From assembly GCA_030278955.1 (NCBI GenBank), contig JAOANR010000002.1:29126057-29190056 (forward strand): a stretch of DNA of 64,000 bases, given 5' to 3'. Below, piece after piece: positions 22,874-34,811 of the stretch (its first letter is position 1; each line of letters starts with the position of its first letter). The notes below the pieces were generated by a model. That model was not told where the DNA came from. It ran no database searches and saw only the letters and a list, made by a program, of their open reading frames with translations. The position numbers and the translations under genes were made by a program. Origin of the DNA: Hygrophila difformis (Eukaryota; Streptophyta; Magnoliopsida; Lamiales; Acanthaceae).

Positions 22874-25477
22874 TATAACACCCCGGTTTTTGGTCACCCA
22901 GGTCGAGATGTCACCGCCACATCCCCTAGTAAGACACGGTTTCTCCGAGCTTACTAAAGAGATGCAAGGCTAGTTATTGCAGTATTTGAAACATTTAAAT
23001 CATTCAAAATAGCCCATACAATATAATCTGAAAATAATATTAACAAGCGCAGCGAAAATAATTGTTTTAGTATAGTATCGCAGCGGAAAATATAAATAGG
23101 GCCGACATGGCCAAAACACGGGTTAAACAGGCCCGTTCATAATATAGTCTAAAGTATGAATTTAAAAGCAAAATAATGTTTCCCAAAATCCCATGCATGA
23201 ATCGTGCTCACACATGCTCATTCCACATATTCTGTAAGAAAAGGAATAAAAACGGTTTTGGTCAGCAAACTTGCTGAGTAAGTTAACACATGCATGATCA
23301 TAGGGTTTAAAAGCCATTAATTTAATAATTAACAAAAAGCATGATAATAACATAATATTCAATTTAATCTAATCAACTATCCAATAGCATAATTTATTTC
23401 AGGGCTCTATTTAATAACACATATCGCATGGTTTAGAATAATAGTCATAATTTAAATAAAGCATTTAAATAATTCGATTGGACAACAACATAATTTAATT
23501 TAATTTAATTTAATATCCCCATTACATCCCCGATTTGGTATCTCAAAGTTTCACGATAGTATCACGATGTCAACAAGTTTAGCCGGTAGCCCGGCGGCCG
23601 CAACCGTATCAGCCATACCCAGTACCACTCCGGAGCCTCGGGAAACCCATGTGGATATTCTCGAGAGTGTAGGCTCTATATTTCGCCGTTTAGGCAATAT
23701 CACATTTCAAGTTTAGCGCGCGGGGTCACCATCGTCCATTAAGGCACGAAGTGAAGCAGTTAGGGGGCACCCTGCAGAGCACTCACCCCTAATTTTAATT
23801 TATCAAGTTTGTAAAGGGATTTAGTTTTAAAATTCTGACTTTAATTGTATTCATTTAAATAATAATATCTCAACTCATTTCAACCCTAAAGGTTAATTCC
23901 ATGTTTCAACAAGATTTCAAGATTTTGTTTCTGGTAAACCACAGTTTACTCTAAAATTCGTCTAAAATCAGATTTAATTCCAAAAATTCCAAAATTCACG
24001 ATTGACTCAGAAACGTCTAGATCTACAACTTTCGTGTTTTAACTTTTTCAATCCGAGATACCTAAATAGGTCAAAATCACCAATTTTCGCAGAAGAACAA
24101 TTCTGTCCGAATTTAATGTGTCACAGTTTAAAGATTTCGAATTCTACCATAGCAATTCAACTCCAAATTTGAGGAAATTTGACAGAGATCATCTTAAGAC
24201 AATTATCTACGACTTTCATGTTCGGCCAAAGATCTAAAACAGTCTAGATCCTATGTCAAAAACGTGATCAAGATCATTCCTAAGTTCTGTCCAGGATTTC
24301 GAGATCTAGATTCAAGCAGTTCGGTTTCGGTTATTTTTCACATATCAAATCATCTCTAAAAATTCTCAAAAATTTACAGTAGATAAATCTAAGCCTTAGG
24401 AACGTTTTTCATGTTTTAAGTTTCTCCGTTTGAATTCGTTTTAAGGTTCGGAAAAATTCATCAAATCTGTTGCGTCGGTAGAAAGTATAAATTGACAGAT
24501 TTTCGATTTCTTGTTAATCTTTTAGTTTTGAATGTTTTAATTCATCCCAAAACCATGTAAGAGTTAACTTACAGAGGTGTGAACGTCCGGGATCGTCTAT
24601 TTTGAAGGCGTGGCTTCCAGTCCACCGTTTCTCCTCTCCGTTCGTCGGGTTCTACGATCTAGATCCAATACGAGGTGTAGAAGAGAAAAGAAGAAGATTA
24701 GGATTCGTTTTCGAATCGTTTATTGAACAAGGATTGGATCGAGACTTACCACGACTATGGAGATCTTAGAATTTTCGTCCAACAGCGTTCGTCTTGGTTT
24801 CGTGCCTCCGACGACTCCGGATTTAGGGTTTCGAATGTGTAGAAAGTTGTAGGGTTTTGTAAAAGTATTCGGAGCTCCTAGGAGGTCTTATTTATAGATA
24901 ACTAAGACCTAGGGCATCCAAAATCTGACCCCAAGGGTCTTGGGTCGAGAGACGTTCAACCGAAAGTCGAAAAATCCGCGTTCGGGCGAGAGATTCACGC
25001 AACGGGTGAATCTGTCGCGTGGCGCGGTCGTGGCGCGCCCTATGCCTATTGACCGCGTGGCCACCGCGCCGACTTCGCCTGGACTTCGGTCCGGGCGGGT
25101 CGTGCGATCCGTCGTGCTTTTCCGCCTCTCTTTCGGGTTTCTATCCTTCTATGCTCCCGAATTCCGATTTCCGGGGTATCTTCGGGTTTCTACTTTCTCT
25201 CTAAATTTTTACTCGGGTCTAATTGGATGTTTGGACTCGAATCCTCGAGTTCATTAGTCGGGTTTCGGTGTATAATTTATTTACCTTTAATCCATCCTTT
25301 TATTTAATTAAATTCCTTTAATTCCTTTTTAAGTTAAATCTCATTTTCTCATTTCCTTATCTTTATTTATTTCTTTATTTGCTGGATTCATTTATTTATT
25401 TATGGTATTTATTTTATTTATTATTTATTTATTTAATTATTGTTTTATTTTATGTTGGAAAATTCTCGGGTATTACA
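22874..25477 (-). repeat. Gypsy 1 LTR (3' LTR in element orientation)
   Basis: A 2604-bp LTR ends in the usual TATTACA at 25477. Its other edge reads TATAACACC where the sister LTR has TGTAACACC, so the terminal dinucleotide has decayed by one base. The long internal open frames on the plus strand (about 24940-25257) occur in both LTRs and are not genes. Confidence 0.92.
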
Positions 25478-25492
25478 GTCTACCCTCCTTAA
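25478..25492 (-). other. Polypurine tract of gypsy 1
   Basis: On the minus strand a purine-rich run (AAGGAGGGTAGAC) directly precedes the 3' LTR, as expected for the plus-strand primer of a retroelement. Confidence 0.7.
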
Positions 25493-25701
25493 GAATCAAC
25501 TTCGTCCTCGAAGTTGTGCATCGGCTTTTCTTGTGCTAAGGTCTTGTGTTTGTTTTATTATGTTGTGACTGAACTTAGAATTAAAACTTCTAAGCTGCCT
25601 ACGTACCCGGTAAAGGGATCAAGCCATAACGTAGTTCAAAAGTTTACAAAAGTGCACGAAAAAATAGGTGGTATGACATCCTCTCCCCCTTAAGATTGCA
25701 G

Positions 25702-26304
25702 TTATGTCCCCATAACTGTGTCGGTATCGATTTGGAACAATGTCAGGTAGCGTTCTCTCATGTCGGATTCTACTTCCCAAGTTGCCGTCTCACTTTCGTG
25801 GTTTGACCAAAGAACCTTGATCATTTTGACGGTTTTGTTCCTCGTTTCTCGTTCCTTAGTGTCAAGAATACGCACTGGGACTTCCTCGTAAGTCAAATCT
25901 TCATCGAGCTCAATTATCTCCGGTTGAAGTACATGTGTCGGGTCCGGCACATACTTCTTTAGTTGCGAGACATGGAAGACATTATGAACTCTATCTAAGT
26001 GTGGCGGTAAAGCCAATCGGTAAGCTAAAGTTCCGACTCGTTCTAGAATTTCGTAAGGTCCTATATATCGAGGACTTAACTTTCCTCGCTTGCCAAAGCG
26101 CATCACCCCCTTCATGGGTGATATCTTTAGCATGACCCTATCTCCCACTTGAAATTCTAGGTCTCGTCGTCTCACGTCGGCATAACTCTTTTGACGGTCT
26201 TGTGCGGCTTTCATCTTCCCTTGAATCACTTTGATTTGTTGAGCCATGTCTTCGATAAGTTGTGGTCCCACTACCACGGACTTATCGTTTTCTTCCCAGC
26301 TCAA
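25702..26304 (-). pseudogene. Gypsy 1 integrase C-terminus and chromodomain-like end
   Basis: This frame continues the polyprotein after the TGA at 26320-26322. It contains the GPYEI / VFHVSQLKKY region typical of gypsy integrase C-termini and a chromodomain-like segment (KVLWSNHESETATWEVE, about 40 residues from the end). The chromodomain may guide integration into marked chromatin. Upstream codons before 26304 are in the same frame as the main polyprotein, so it is the separated tail of one ORF. Confidence 0.85.
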
Positions 26305-26319
26305 TGGGCTTCGGCACTT

Positions 26320-29300
26320 TCATCCATACAACACCTCGAAAGGTGCCATGCCGATGCTAGCATGGTAGCTATTATTATAGGAAAACTCAATCAATGGTAA
26401 ATGAGATTCCCAATTTCCTTTGAATTCCAACACACATGCTCTCAGCATGTCTTCTAGTGTTTGGATTGTCCTCTCGGTTTGTCCATCCGTCATCGGGTGG
26501 AATGCGGTACTCATTTTGATTTGAGTACCGAGAGCTTTTTGTAACTCCGTCCAGAAATGAGAGACAAATCTACTGTCTCTATCGGAAATGATATCATGTG
26601 GTACTCCATGTCGTCGTACCACATTATCAATGTAGGCTCGGGCCAATTGGTCCATAGTCCACGTGTCTTTCATTGGGATAAATATGGCTGTCTTCGTTAG
26701 CCTATCCACAATCACCCAAATTTTGTTCATGCCTTTAGGTGATCGGGGTAATCCCGAGACAAAGTCCATTGAGATGCTATCCCACTTCCAACTTGGAATC
26801 TCTAGTGGTTGCATCAATCCTAAGGGTTTATGTCGCACTGCCTTAACCTTTTGGCAGGTGAGACATCTCGCCACGAAGTTCGCCACTTCCTTCTTCATTC
26901 CCGGCCACCAATAGATCTTCTTCAGATCTTTGTATAGCATGTCTCCTCCGGGATGTACGGAATATGACGTGTTGTGCCCTTCTTCCATCAACTTTTGTTT
27001 CAACTCGGCACATTTAAGGGGCACACACCATCTCCCTTTAAAACGGATGCTTCCATCCTCGTGGACAGCAAATCCTATTGCCTTTCCTTCGGCAATATAT
27101 CCTTTTATCTTCTCGAGTTTCGGGTCGCCCGGTTGAGCGAGTCGAATCTCGTCCAATATTGGAGTTTCTACGACCATGGCATTGACCGTTTCTCTCACTG
27201 TGCCAGGATGCACAAGTTCTAGCTCCAATCTTGCCAATTCCATGTACAATGCCGGCGTAATTACCAACGAGTTTGCCACGTGTTGGGTTTTCCGACTTAG
27301 GGCATCGGCTACCACATTCGCCTTTCCCTCGTGGTATGCTATCTCTAAATCGTAGTCTTTAATAAGTTCCAACCACCTTCGCTGTCTCAAATTCAACTCC
27401 TTCTGAGTGAATATATATTTCAAGCTCTTGTGGTCGGTGAACATTCGACACTTCCGCCCATAAAGATAATGTCTCCATATCTTTAGAGCGAAAACGACCG
27501 CTGCCAACTCCAGGTCGTGGGTCGGATAATTCTCCTCGTGGGGTTTTATTTGGCGTGATGCATAGGCTATGACTCTCGAGTCTTGCATCAAGACACAACC
27601 TAAACCTTCCTTCGAAGCATCGCTGTAAACTTCGAAGTCACCATTCTCTGATGGTAGTGTTAATACGGGTGTAGTTGTGAGTCGTTTCTTCAGCTCTTGA
27701 AACGCAGTCTCACACGCTTCGGTCCACTCGTATTTTGCTCCTTTCTTCAGTAGCTGGGTCAAAGGACGTACAATCCTTGAAAAGTCCTTCACAAATCGTC
27801 TATAATACCCGGCTAATCCAAGGAAGCTCCTTATTTCTGTTGGACTCTTCGGAGTTGCCCACTCCGTCACGGCAGAAACCTTTGCCGGATCCACTGATAC
27901 TCCATCAGCGGATACTATGTGTCCGAGAAATGCCACTTCTTTCAGCCAGAAATTACATTTCGACAGCTTGCCGTATAGCTGATTTCTTCGCAAGATTTCT
28001 AACACTTGATGTAAGTGTTTTGCATGCTCTTCCTTGCTCTTTGAGTAGATCAGGATGCCGTCGATGAACACTACGACGCACTGATCTAACAATTCTCGGA
28101 ACACGTTGTTCATGAGATTCATGAACATGGCCGGAGCATTTGTTAACCCGAAGGATAACACTGTGAACTCGTAATGGCCATATCGCGTTCGAAATGCCGT
28201 CTTCGGGATGTCCTTCTCGGCGATCCTCAATTGATGATACCCAGATCGCAAATCGATCTTCGAGAATATTGAAGCTCCCTTCAGTTGATCAAACAGATCC
28301 TCTATTCTTGGTAGGGGGTATTTATTCTTGATGGTCACTTGGTTTAATCCTCGATAATCTATGCAAAGACGTAGTCCTCCGTCTTTCTTCTTGACAAATA
28401 AAACCGGTGCTCCCCAAGGGGACGTACTCGGTCTTATGTAACCTTTTCCTAACAGTTCCTCGAGTTGTTCCTTTAACTCCTTCATTTCCAGTGGTGCCAT
28501 CCGGTACGGAGCTTTTGAGACAGGCTCTGTCCCCGGAATGAGATCTATAATGAATTCAAGATCTCTCTCAGGTGGCATGCCCGGAACGTCCTCAGGGAAC
28601 ACGTCCGGGTATTCTCTTACCACTGGTATGCTATCAACCTTGTTTTCTTCCGCCTCAAGGTTGTGCACGTAGCACGCATATAGTTCATACCCCTTACGCA
28701 TCAAGTTACTTAGTTTGAGTGCACTAACGATTTTGTTACTTTTCTTAGGGGGCTGAGAGTAAAAGATGACTCTCTTTCCCCTACTTTTTGACAAGGTGAT
28801 CTTTTGCTTTTGGCATTCGATCACCGCTTTATACTGGGATAACCAATCCATCCCCAGTATGATGTCAAAGTCTCTTAAGTTAAATTCTACCAAGTTTGCG
28901 AAGAATTCTACGTTCTTTATCACTATAGGAATTCCGTTATATCGTTTAGAGCAAGACACTACTTCTCCAGAAGGCAATTGAATTCCTAAGCTAATTCTCT
29001 CGCACTTAGGTAGATCTAACTCAGGCACTATTGTTGATGCTATAATTGAGCAACTAGCTCCAGAATCAAATAGAATTCTAAGGGGCGTATTCAACATATA
29101 AAATGTACCTGCCATCACTTCTCCTTGCGCAGGCACGTCCGCTTGGTTCACCACGTTCAGCCTCCCCATAGGGCGTCCCTGATTGCCCTGCTGATTCGCA
29201 TTCGGCTGCTGATTTTGTTGCTGGTTTTGATTCTGAGGGGGCGGAGGTCGTTGGTTCTGGTTCTGGTTTTGCGGCCTATTTTGAGGGGGTCTGTACCCTT

Positions 29301-29784
29301 GGTTATTCCCGTTTCGCCCGTTTTGATTTTGAGGCTGTTCTTGCCCCGCGACCAAGTCGTCCCTTCTCGTTATGTTCTCGAGCCTAGTCCGGCAATCCCG
29401 TCGAACATGACCCATTCGACCGCATCGGTAACAGGCGCCTTGTTGCGGGCATCCCCTTGCCAGATGGGGTCGTCCACATCTCGGGCAAGGTGGTACCGGA
29501 TCTTCTTGGTTGAACCTCCTCCCAGTGTTGTTTTGTTGGGGCCTATTCGACCCTCTGCGCTGTTCGTTCCTTCCAGTGTTGTTCTCGTTTCTTGAGTCTC
29601 GGCTTTTCTTGTCTTGGGGACCCCTGCTGGACTCCCCACTCACCCTTCTTTTCAGCTGCTGCACACGTGCTACCGCCACGGCGCAGTCATACACAGCTTG
29701 CAAATCGGGGTAGTGTACCCCCGCGATCACCTCGCGCACAGACAGGTTCAATCCCATCTCGAACTTCTGTGCCTTTTTCCGCAT
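26320..29784 (-). pseudogene. Gypsy 1 gag C-terminus plus pol polyprotein
   Basis: A 1154-codon open frame on the minus strand. Visible in order: gag end, a CCHC zinc knuckle ([14 protein letters not shown], about residue 117), protease DSGA motif (about 239), reverse transcriptase with CIDYRGLNQ, RNase H with DASKEGLG, the HHCC integrase zinc domain, and the integrase core with DRDSRF and [13 protein letters not shown]. At residue 575 the catalytic pair of the RT box reads FIDG instead of FIDD (28057-28062). The frame starts in mid-gag because of the upstream frameshift. It ends with TGA at 26320-26322, which splits off the integrase tail. A working polyprotein is not encoded. Confidence 0.93.
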
Positions 29785-30433
29785 CAGTAGGCACTAGCCT
29801 TGGTGCGAACCTCACCAGCTCCTTGAAGCGTGTGTAGTATTCTTGCACCGTTTGGCCTCCTTGCTTCAGCGACAGGAACTCTTCGTACATGGCAGCTTTA
29901 GTACTCAAGGGATAGAATCGATCCCTGAGTAGTTCCATCATCTCCATCCACGAGTAAGGCTCGTCATCTTCAGTCAGTTTGGCTTGCGTCGCCTGCCACC
30001 AGTCGTCAGCTTCGCCTCCCAAGTAGTATGAGGCGACATGCACTCTTTCTCCTTCCGGACATTTAACTGCTCCCAGCAGCTTGTCGAAGGTCCGGATCCA
30101 CTCTTCCAGTTTAGCTGGATCCTCCTCACCAGCATAGTGGGGCGGCTGGTAAGGATTCACCATCGCCAGGTAGTTAGGGCGAGCTTGGGGCGGAGGTACC
30201 GCCGCAGCTTGACCCTGGTTGACTTGCGCGTTTCCGAGCGCAATCAACACCTCCTCTATCGTCCTAAGACGATCGCCCACATTGTTCGGTGCGGGGGCGT
30301 CCTGCGCACCTTGGGGTTGTTCCATCTCAGGTTGAATCGGTTCAGTGACGTTTGGTGGTGTTTCCGTGGGTGTTTCAGTGGTGGTTTGGGGAGCGGGTTG
30401 AGTTCTTCCTCTTCCTCTTCCTCTGGGTGCCAT
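29687..30433 (-). pseudogene. Gypsy 1 gag, frameshifted
   Basis: The likely start is an ATG at 30431-30433, giving a basic MAPRGRGRGR N-terminus. The same frame is open further upstream, but the second element has its gag start at the matching place. The retrotransposon gag domain is seen as YYLGGEADDWW and DRFYPLSTKAAMYEEF, then QEYYTRFKELVRFAPRL. After PTDA the frame shifts at a run of five T on the plus strand (29774-29778); the conserved continuation (AQKFEMGLN) lies in the next frame and joins pol. The second element is continuous here, so this looks like a one-base indel rather than programmed shifting. Confidence 0.85.
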
Positions 30434-30733
30434 TCTGGTACAAATGGGATAGATTAGGACTGTGGATTTAGCATATAGTCTAAGCAATGTACGTGTGTTT
30501 TGTGATTTAGCACGTGGTGCTCGATCGAATTAAGAAGCGTCGTACGCTTCGGGGTTTTTATTTTAATTTGTTCTTATTTCGATTTTTTTTTCTTTGCACT
30601 GCTGTACGGACAGATCTGTCCGTTTTTTTTTTCGATTTATTACAAATAAATCGGGCATTTTATTTCCTCAAAAGAAATTTTAGTACAAAAGCCGAAATAT
30701 TTTCCTAGAAAATAGTATCTAACAATAGAATCT

Positions 30734-31069
30734 CTAGTGTCTCATGACGTCCTCCAGTGGGGTAGCAGGATCTTCATCCGGATCTTCCTCCTCCGAACTC
30801 GGCGGCAGTAGCTCGTCAAAGATAGTGTTCAAGTCTTGCCCGTGGGCATCGATGTATTCCTTTAGTATTAAGTTTTGTGTAATGAGGGTTTGGACTTGGC
30901 GTTCGAGTTGGTTTATGCGGTGATGATCCGCCTTTCTCAAGTTGCCCATGTGATGTAAATTGGCCTCCAATTGAGCCATACGGTACTTCATTTGCTCTAA
31001 GGTTTGGTGGGAATCGAGATGAACGCTCATCATCCTGACCATCAACTGCATCATGTCTTGACTAGCCAT
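30734..31069 (-). CDS. Gypsy 1 leader ORF, coiled-coil acidic-tail protein
   Basis: A 111-codon sense ORF lies between the primer site and gag. The first part is helical with heptad-like spacing (MAQLEANLHHMGNLRK, INQLERQVQTLI), and the end is acidic (PPSSEEEDPDEDPATP). It matches no retroelement domain I know. The second element has a similar ORF at the same place (60212-60667), and the third starts one at 63810. Conservation of position, strand and architecture argues for a real accessory product, perhaps binding gag or RNA. Function is unknown. It is intact here although gag and pol are broken. Confidence 0.6.
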   Translation of the reverse strand: MASQDMMQLMVRMMSVHLDSHQTLEQMKYRMAQLEANLHHMGNLRKADHHRINQLERQVQTLITQNLILKEYIDAHGQDLNTIFDELLPPSSEEEDPDEDPATPLEDVMRH

Positions 31070-31334
31070 CTAGCGCAAGCAAGAGATCTAAGTTAATATT
31101 CGCCAAGATTCTAAGTTCAATTCGCCAAGATTCTAGGTTCAAATTCGCCAAGATTCTAAGTTCAAGTTTCGCCAAGATCCTAAGTTCATAGGAGAGATGC
31201 AATATGCAAATGCAAATGATGATTTCCCCCCCAAAAATAATTTAATGCAATATATATATATATTTTTCCATGGGTTTTAAAATAAAACTTTTCCATGGAA
31301 ATAATACTTTAATATTTAAAATAATAGTCAAAAT

Positions 31335-31869
31335 CAAGGTTGTTAAGATCGGGATCCTATATGGGATCGTTTTTCTCTTTGCAAGATCGAGATCGTAGGA
31401 CCGAATCGGGATCCTAAGATCTTATGAAATTGCAATATTGGATAAATTCAATTATGCATACTAACAAGTAAAAGCATTATTTTGTGTGTTTATGAATCTT
31501 GCAAGTTAATTAATACAATACAGTATAAAAACATTACAATCAAATATAAAATATTTCCACATACATACATATTATGTTTTTTTACACATCATACATAAGG
31601 AATACAAGCTCTTAGGTTTAAAATTAAAAGAAACAAGTTACTTTGATCTCAAATCATAAAATACTACAAAAAATTTTTGCGTTTAAGAGTGTAAGATCGT
31701 AAGATCGTAGAAGCGTTTAAGGGAGTATAACCATAAGATCGTGATATTCTACTATCAGGATCGGGATCTTACTAATTTTAAGATCCTACAAGGATCGGGA
31801 TCGTTTTAGAGAAGTGTGATCGTAAAATCGTAAGATCCTAAAATCAGGATCAGGATCTTAACAACTATG
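31335..31869. mobile_element. hAT-like MITE in the gypsy 1 leader
   Basis: Inverted ends CAAGGTTGTTAAGATC and (reverse complement) CATAGTTGTTAAGATC match at 14 of 16 bases. Perfect 8-bp direct repeats GTCAAAAT flank it (31327-31334 and 31870-31877). The interior is AT-rich with many GATC-containing repeats near both ends and no ORF. The 8-bp duplication and the size of 535 bp suit a non-autonomous hAT element. Confidence 0.85.
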
Positions 31870-31933
31870 GTCAAAATATTAATAATAGTTTAAAAATAAT
31901 AATGGTTTTCAAATAATAGTTTAAAAATAGCCG

Positions 31934-31946
31934 GGCTCTGATACCA
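31934..31946 (-). other. Primer binding site of gypsy 1 (initiator Met tRNA)
   Basis: On the minus strand TGGTATCAGAGCC is complementary to the 3' end of initiator methionine tRNA. It lies three bases after the 5' LTR. Confidence 0.9.
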
Positions 31947-31949
31947 ACT

Positions 31950-34566
31950 TGTAACACCCCGGTTTTTGGTCACCCAGGTCGGGATGTCACCGCCACATCC
32001 CCCTAGTAAGACACGGTTTCTCCGAGCTTACTAAAGAGATGCAAGGCTAGGTATTGCAGTATTTGAAACATTTAAATCATTCAAAATAGCCCATAAAATA
32101 TAATCTGAAAATAATATTAACATAGCGCAGCGGAAATAATTGTTTTAGTATAGTATCGCATCGGAAAATATAAATAGGGCCGACATGGCCAAAATACGGG
32201 TTAAACAGGCCCGTTCATAATATAGTCTAAAGTATGAATTTAAAAGCAAAATAATGTTTCCCAAAATCCCATGCATGAATCGTGCTCACACATGCTCATT
32301 CCACATATTCTGTAAGAAAATGAATAAAAACGGTTTTGGTCAGCAAACTTGCTGAGTAAGTTAACACATGCATGATCGTAGGGTTTAAAAGCCATTAATT
32401 TAATAATTAACTAAAAGCATGATAATAACATAATATTCAATTTAATCTAATCAACTATCCAATAGCATAATTTATTTCAGGGCTCTATTTAATAACACAC
32501 ATCGCATGGTTTAGAATAATAGCCATAATTTAAATAAAGCATTTAAATAATTTGATTGGACAACAACATAATTTAATTTAATTTAATTTAATTTAATTTA
32601 ATATCCCCATTACATCCCCGATTTGGTATCTCAAAGTTTCACGATAGTATCGCGATGTCAACAAGTTTAGCCGGTAGCCCGGCGGTCGCAACCGTATCAG
32701 CCATACCCAGTACCACTCCGGAGCCTGGGGAAACCCATGTGGATATTCTCGAGAGTGTAGGCTCTATATTTCGCCGTTTAGGCAATATCACATTTCAAGT
32801 TTAGCGTGCGGGGTCACCATCGTCCATTAAGGCACGAAGTGAAGCAGTTAGGGGGCACCCTGCAGAGCACTCACCCCTAATTTTAATTTATCAAGTTTGT
32901 AAGGGGATTTAGTTTTAAAATTCTGACTTTAATTGTATTCATTTAAATAATAATATCTCAACTCATTTCAACCCTAAAGGTTAATTCCATGTTTCAACAA
33001 GATTTCAAGATTTTGTTCCCGGTAAACCACAGTTTACTCTAAAATTCGTCTAAAATCAGATTTAATTCCAAAAATTCCAAAATTTCACAACTGACTCAGA
33101 ACCGTCGAGATCTACAACTTTCGTGTTTTAACTTTTTCAATCCGAGATACCTAAATTGGTCAAAATCACCAATTTTCGCAGAAGAACAATTCTGTCCGAA
33201 TTTAATGTGTCACAGTTTAAAGATTTCGAATTCTACCATAGCAATTCAACTCCAAATTTGATGAAATTTGACAGAGATCATCTTAAGACAATTATCTACG
33301 ACTTTTATGTTCGGCCAAAGATCTAAAACAGTCTAGATCCTATGTCAAAAACGTGATCAAGATCATTCCTAAGTTCTGTCCAGGATTTCGAGATCTAGAT
33401 TCAAGCAGTTCGGTTTCGGTTGGTTTTCACATATCAAATCATCTCTAAAAATTCTCAAAACTTTACAGTAGATAGATCTAAGCCTTAGGAACGTTTTTCG
33501 TGTTTTAAGTTTCTCCGTTTGAATTCGTTTTAAGGTTCGGAAAAATTCATCAAATCTGTTGCGTCGGTAGCAAGTATAAATTGACAGATTTTCGATTTCT
33601 TGTTAATCTTTTAGTTTTGAATGTTTTAATTCATCCCAAAACCATGTAAGAGTTAACTTACAGAGGTGTGAACGTCCGGGATCGTCTATTTCGAAGGCGT
33701 GGCTTCCAGTCCACCGTTTCTCCTCTCCGTTCGTCGGGTTCTACGATCTAGATCCAATACGCGGTGTAGAAGAGAAAAGAAGAAGATTAGGATTCGTTTT
33801 CGAATCATTTATTGAACAAGGATTGGATCGAGACTTACCACGACTATGGAGATCTTAGAATTTTCGTCCAACAGCGTTCGTCTTGGTTTCGTGCCTCCGA
33901 CGACTCCGGATTTAGGGTTTCGAATGTGTAGAAAGTTGTAGGGTTTTGTAAAAGTATTCGGAGCTCCTAGGAGGTCTTATTTATAGATAACTAAGACCTA
34001 GGGCGTCCAAAATCTGACCCCAAGGGTCTTGGGTCGAGAGACGTTCAACCGAAAGTCGAAAAATCCGCGTTCGGGCGAGAGATTCACGCAACGGGTGAAT
34101 CTGTCGCGTGGCGCGGTCGTGGCGCGCCCTATGCCTATTGACCGCGCGGCCACCGCGCCGATTTCGCCTGGACTTCGGTCCGGGCGGGTCGTGCGATCCG
34201 TCGTGCTTTTCCGCCTCTCTTTCGGGTTTCTATCCCTCTATGCTCCCGAATTCCGATTTCCGGGGTATCTTCGGGTTTCTACTTTCTCTCTAAATTTTTA
34301 CTCGGGTCTAATTGGATGTTTGGACTCGAATCCTCGAGTTCATTAGTCGGGTTTCGGTGTATAATTTATTTACCTTTAATCCATCCTTTTATTTAATTAA
34401 ATTCCTTTAATTCTTTTTTAAGTTAAATCTCATTTTCTCATTTCCTTATCTTTATTTATTTCTTTATTTGCTGGATTCATTTATTTATTTATGGTATTTA
34501 TTTTATTTATTATTTATTTATTTAATTATTATTTTATTTTATGTTGGAAAATTCTCGGGTATTACA
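31950..34566 (-). repeat. Gypsy 1 LTR (5' LTR in element orientation)
   Basis: A 2617-bp LTR with TG and CA ends (TGTAACACCCCGG at 31950, TATTACA ending at 34566). By eye it differs from 22874-25477 at a few tens of positions plus a few small indels, including an extra TTTAA repeat unit near 32580. Confidence 0.93.
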
Positions 34567-34811
34567 GATGGTCTGTCAATGAATAGGTTGCTATGGCTAA
34601 TGGGATTGCCATGGGTAGAGGCACATCGTTTGTTGTCCCAATGAAGTTCTCCATAGTCACGGGAAACACTGTCAGTTCATACATGTTTATGCACACTTTT
34701 GTGCAATGTTGATATGATATGGCTTTTGCCCTACCTATTCTTATCTGGATTCTGGTACTAAGGAAATGTTTACTGTATTTTTTTATATGATTATGGAATT
34801 TGCTCGGGCAG

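Larger units (their letters stand above)
22874..34566 (-). mobile_element. Ty3/gypsy chromovirus 1 (full-length, inactive)
   Basis: Both LTRs are present and flanked by the 5-bp duplication GATGG (22869-22873 and 34567-34571). Reading on the minus strand, the order is 5' LTR (31950-34566), primer site, leader with a small ORF, gag, protease, reverse transcriptase, RNase H, integrase with a chromodomain-like end, polypurine tract, and 3' LTR (22874-25477). The integrase C-terminus with LWSNHESETATWEVE suggests the Tekay/Del group of chromoviruses. It is dead in three places: a gag frameshift (29774-29778), a changed RT active site (28057-28062) and a nonsense codon (26320-26322). The LTRs differ at roughly 1.5-2% of positions by eye, so insertion was recent. 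Confidence 0.93.
22084..34662 (+). pseudogene. CHY1-like 3-hydroxyisobutyryl-CoA hydrolase fragment, split by a gypsy insertion
   Basis: Six exon pieces lie in order. 22084-22116 encodes a start, MASLAANPAQE. About 22259-22318 encodes HLRVATLNQPHCLNVIS. 22388-22456 encodes VALMVKLL, a TAG (22412-22414), then KSEKDDDAHLFLIK. 22554-22617 encodes GYGRAFSAGGDLKMFYDGR. 22721-22792 encodes RMYWLCYHIHTYEKTE. After the retroelement, 34587-34662 encodes VAMANGIAMGRGTSFVVPMK. This is the crotonase fold of CHY1-like hydrolases of valine catabolism, with the oxyanion-hole glycines of SAGGDLK. The gypsy element at 22874-34566 lies in the intron before the last piece. The 3' exons are absent, so the gene was already truncated at capture. 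Confidence 0.85.

Noticed and set aside
24940..25257. 105-codon ORF starting MGRETFNRKS, also at 34029-34346
   Set aside because: It lies in both LTRs of gypsy 1, antisense to the element, and has no domain. It is a GC-rich open frame in a repeat, not a gene.
29774..29778. Programmed ribosomal frameshift in gypsy 1 gag
   Set aside because: Gypsy 2 reads through the same place in one frame, so a one-base indel is simpler than programmed shifting.
26930..29837. Plus-strand ORFs of 70-156 codons within the gypsy polyprotein region
   Set aside because: They are shadows of the minus-strand gag-pol frame and contain no domains of their own.
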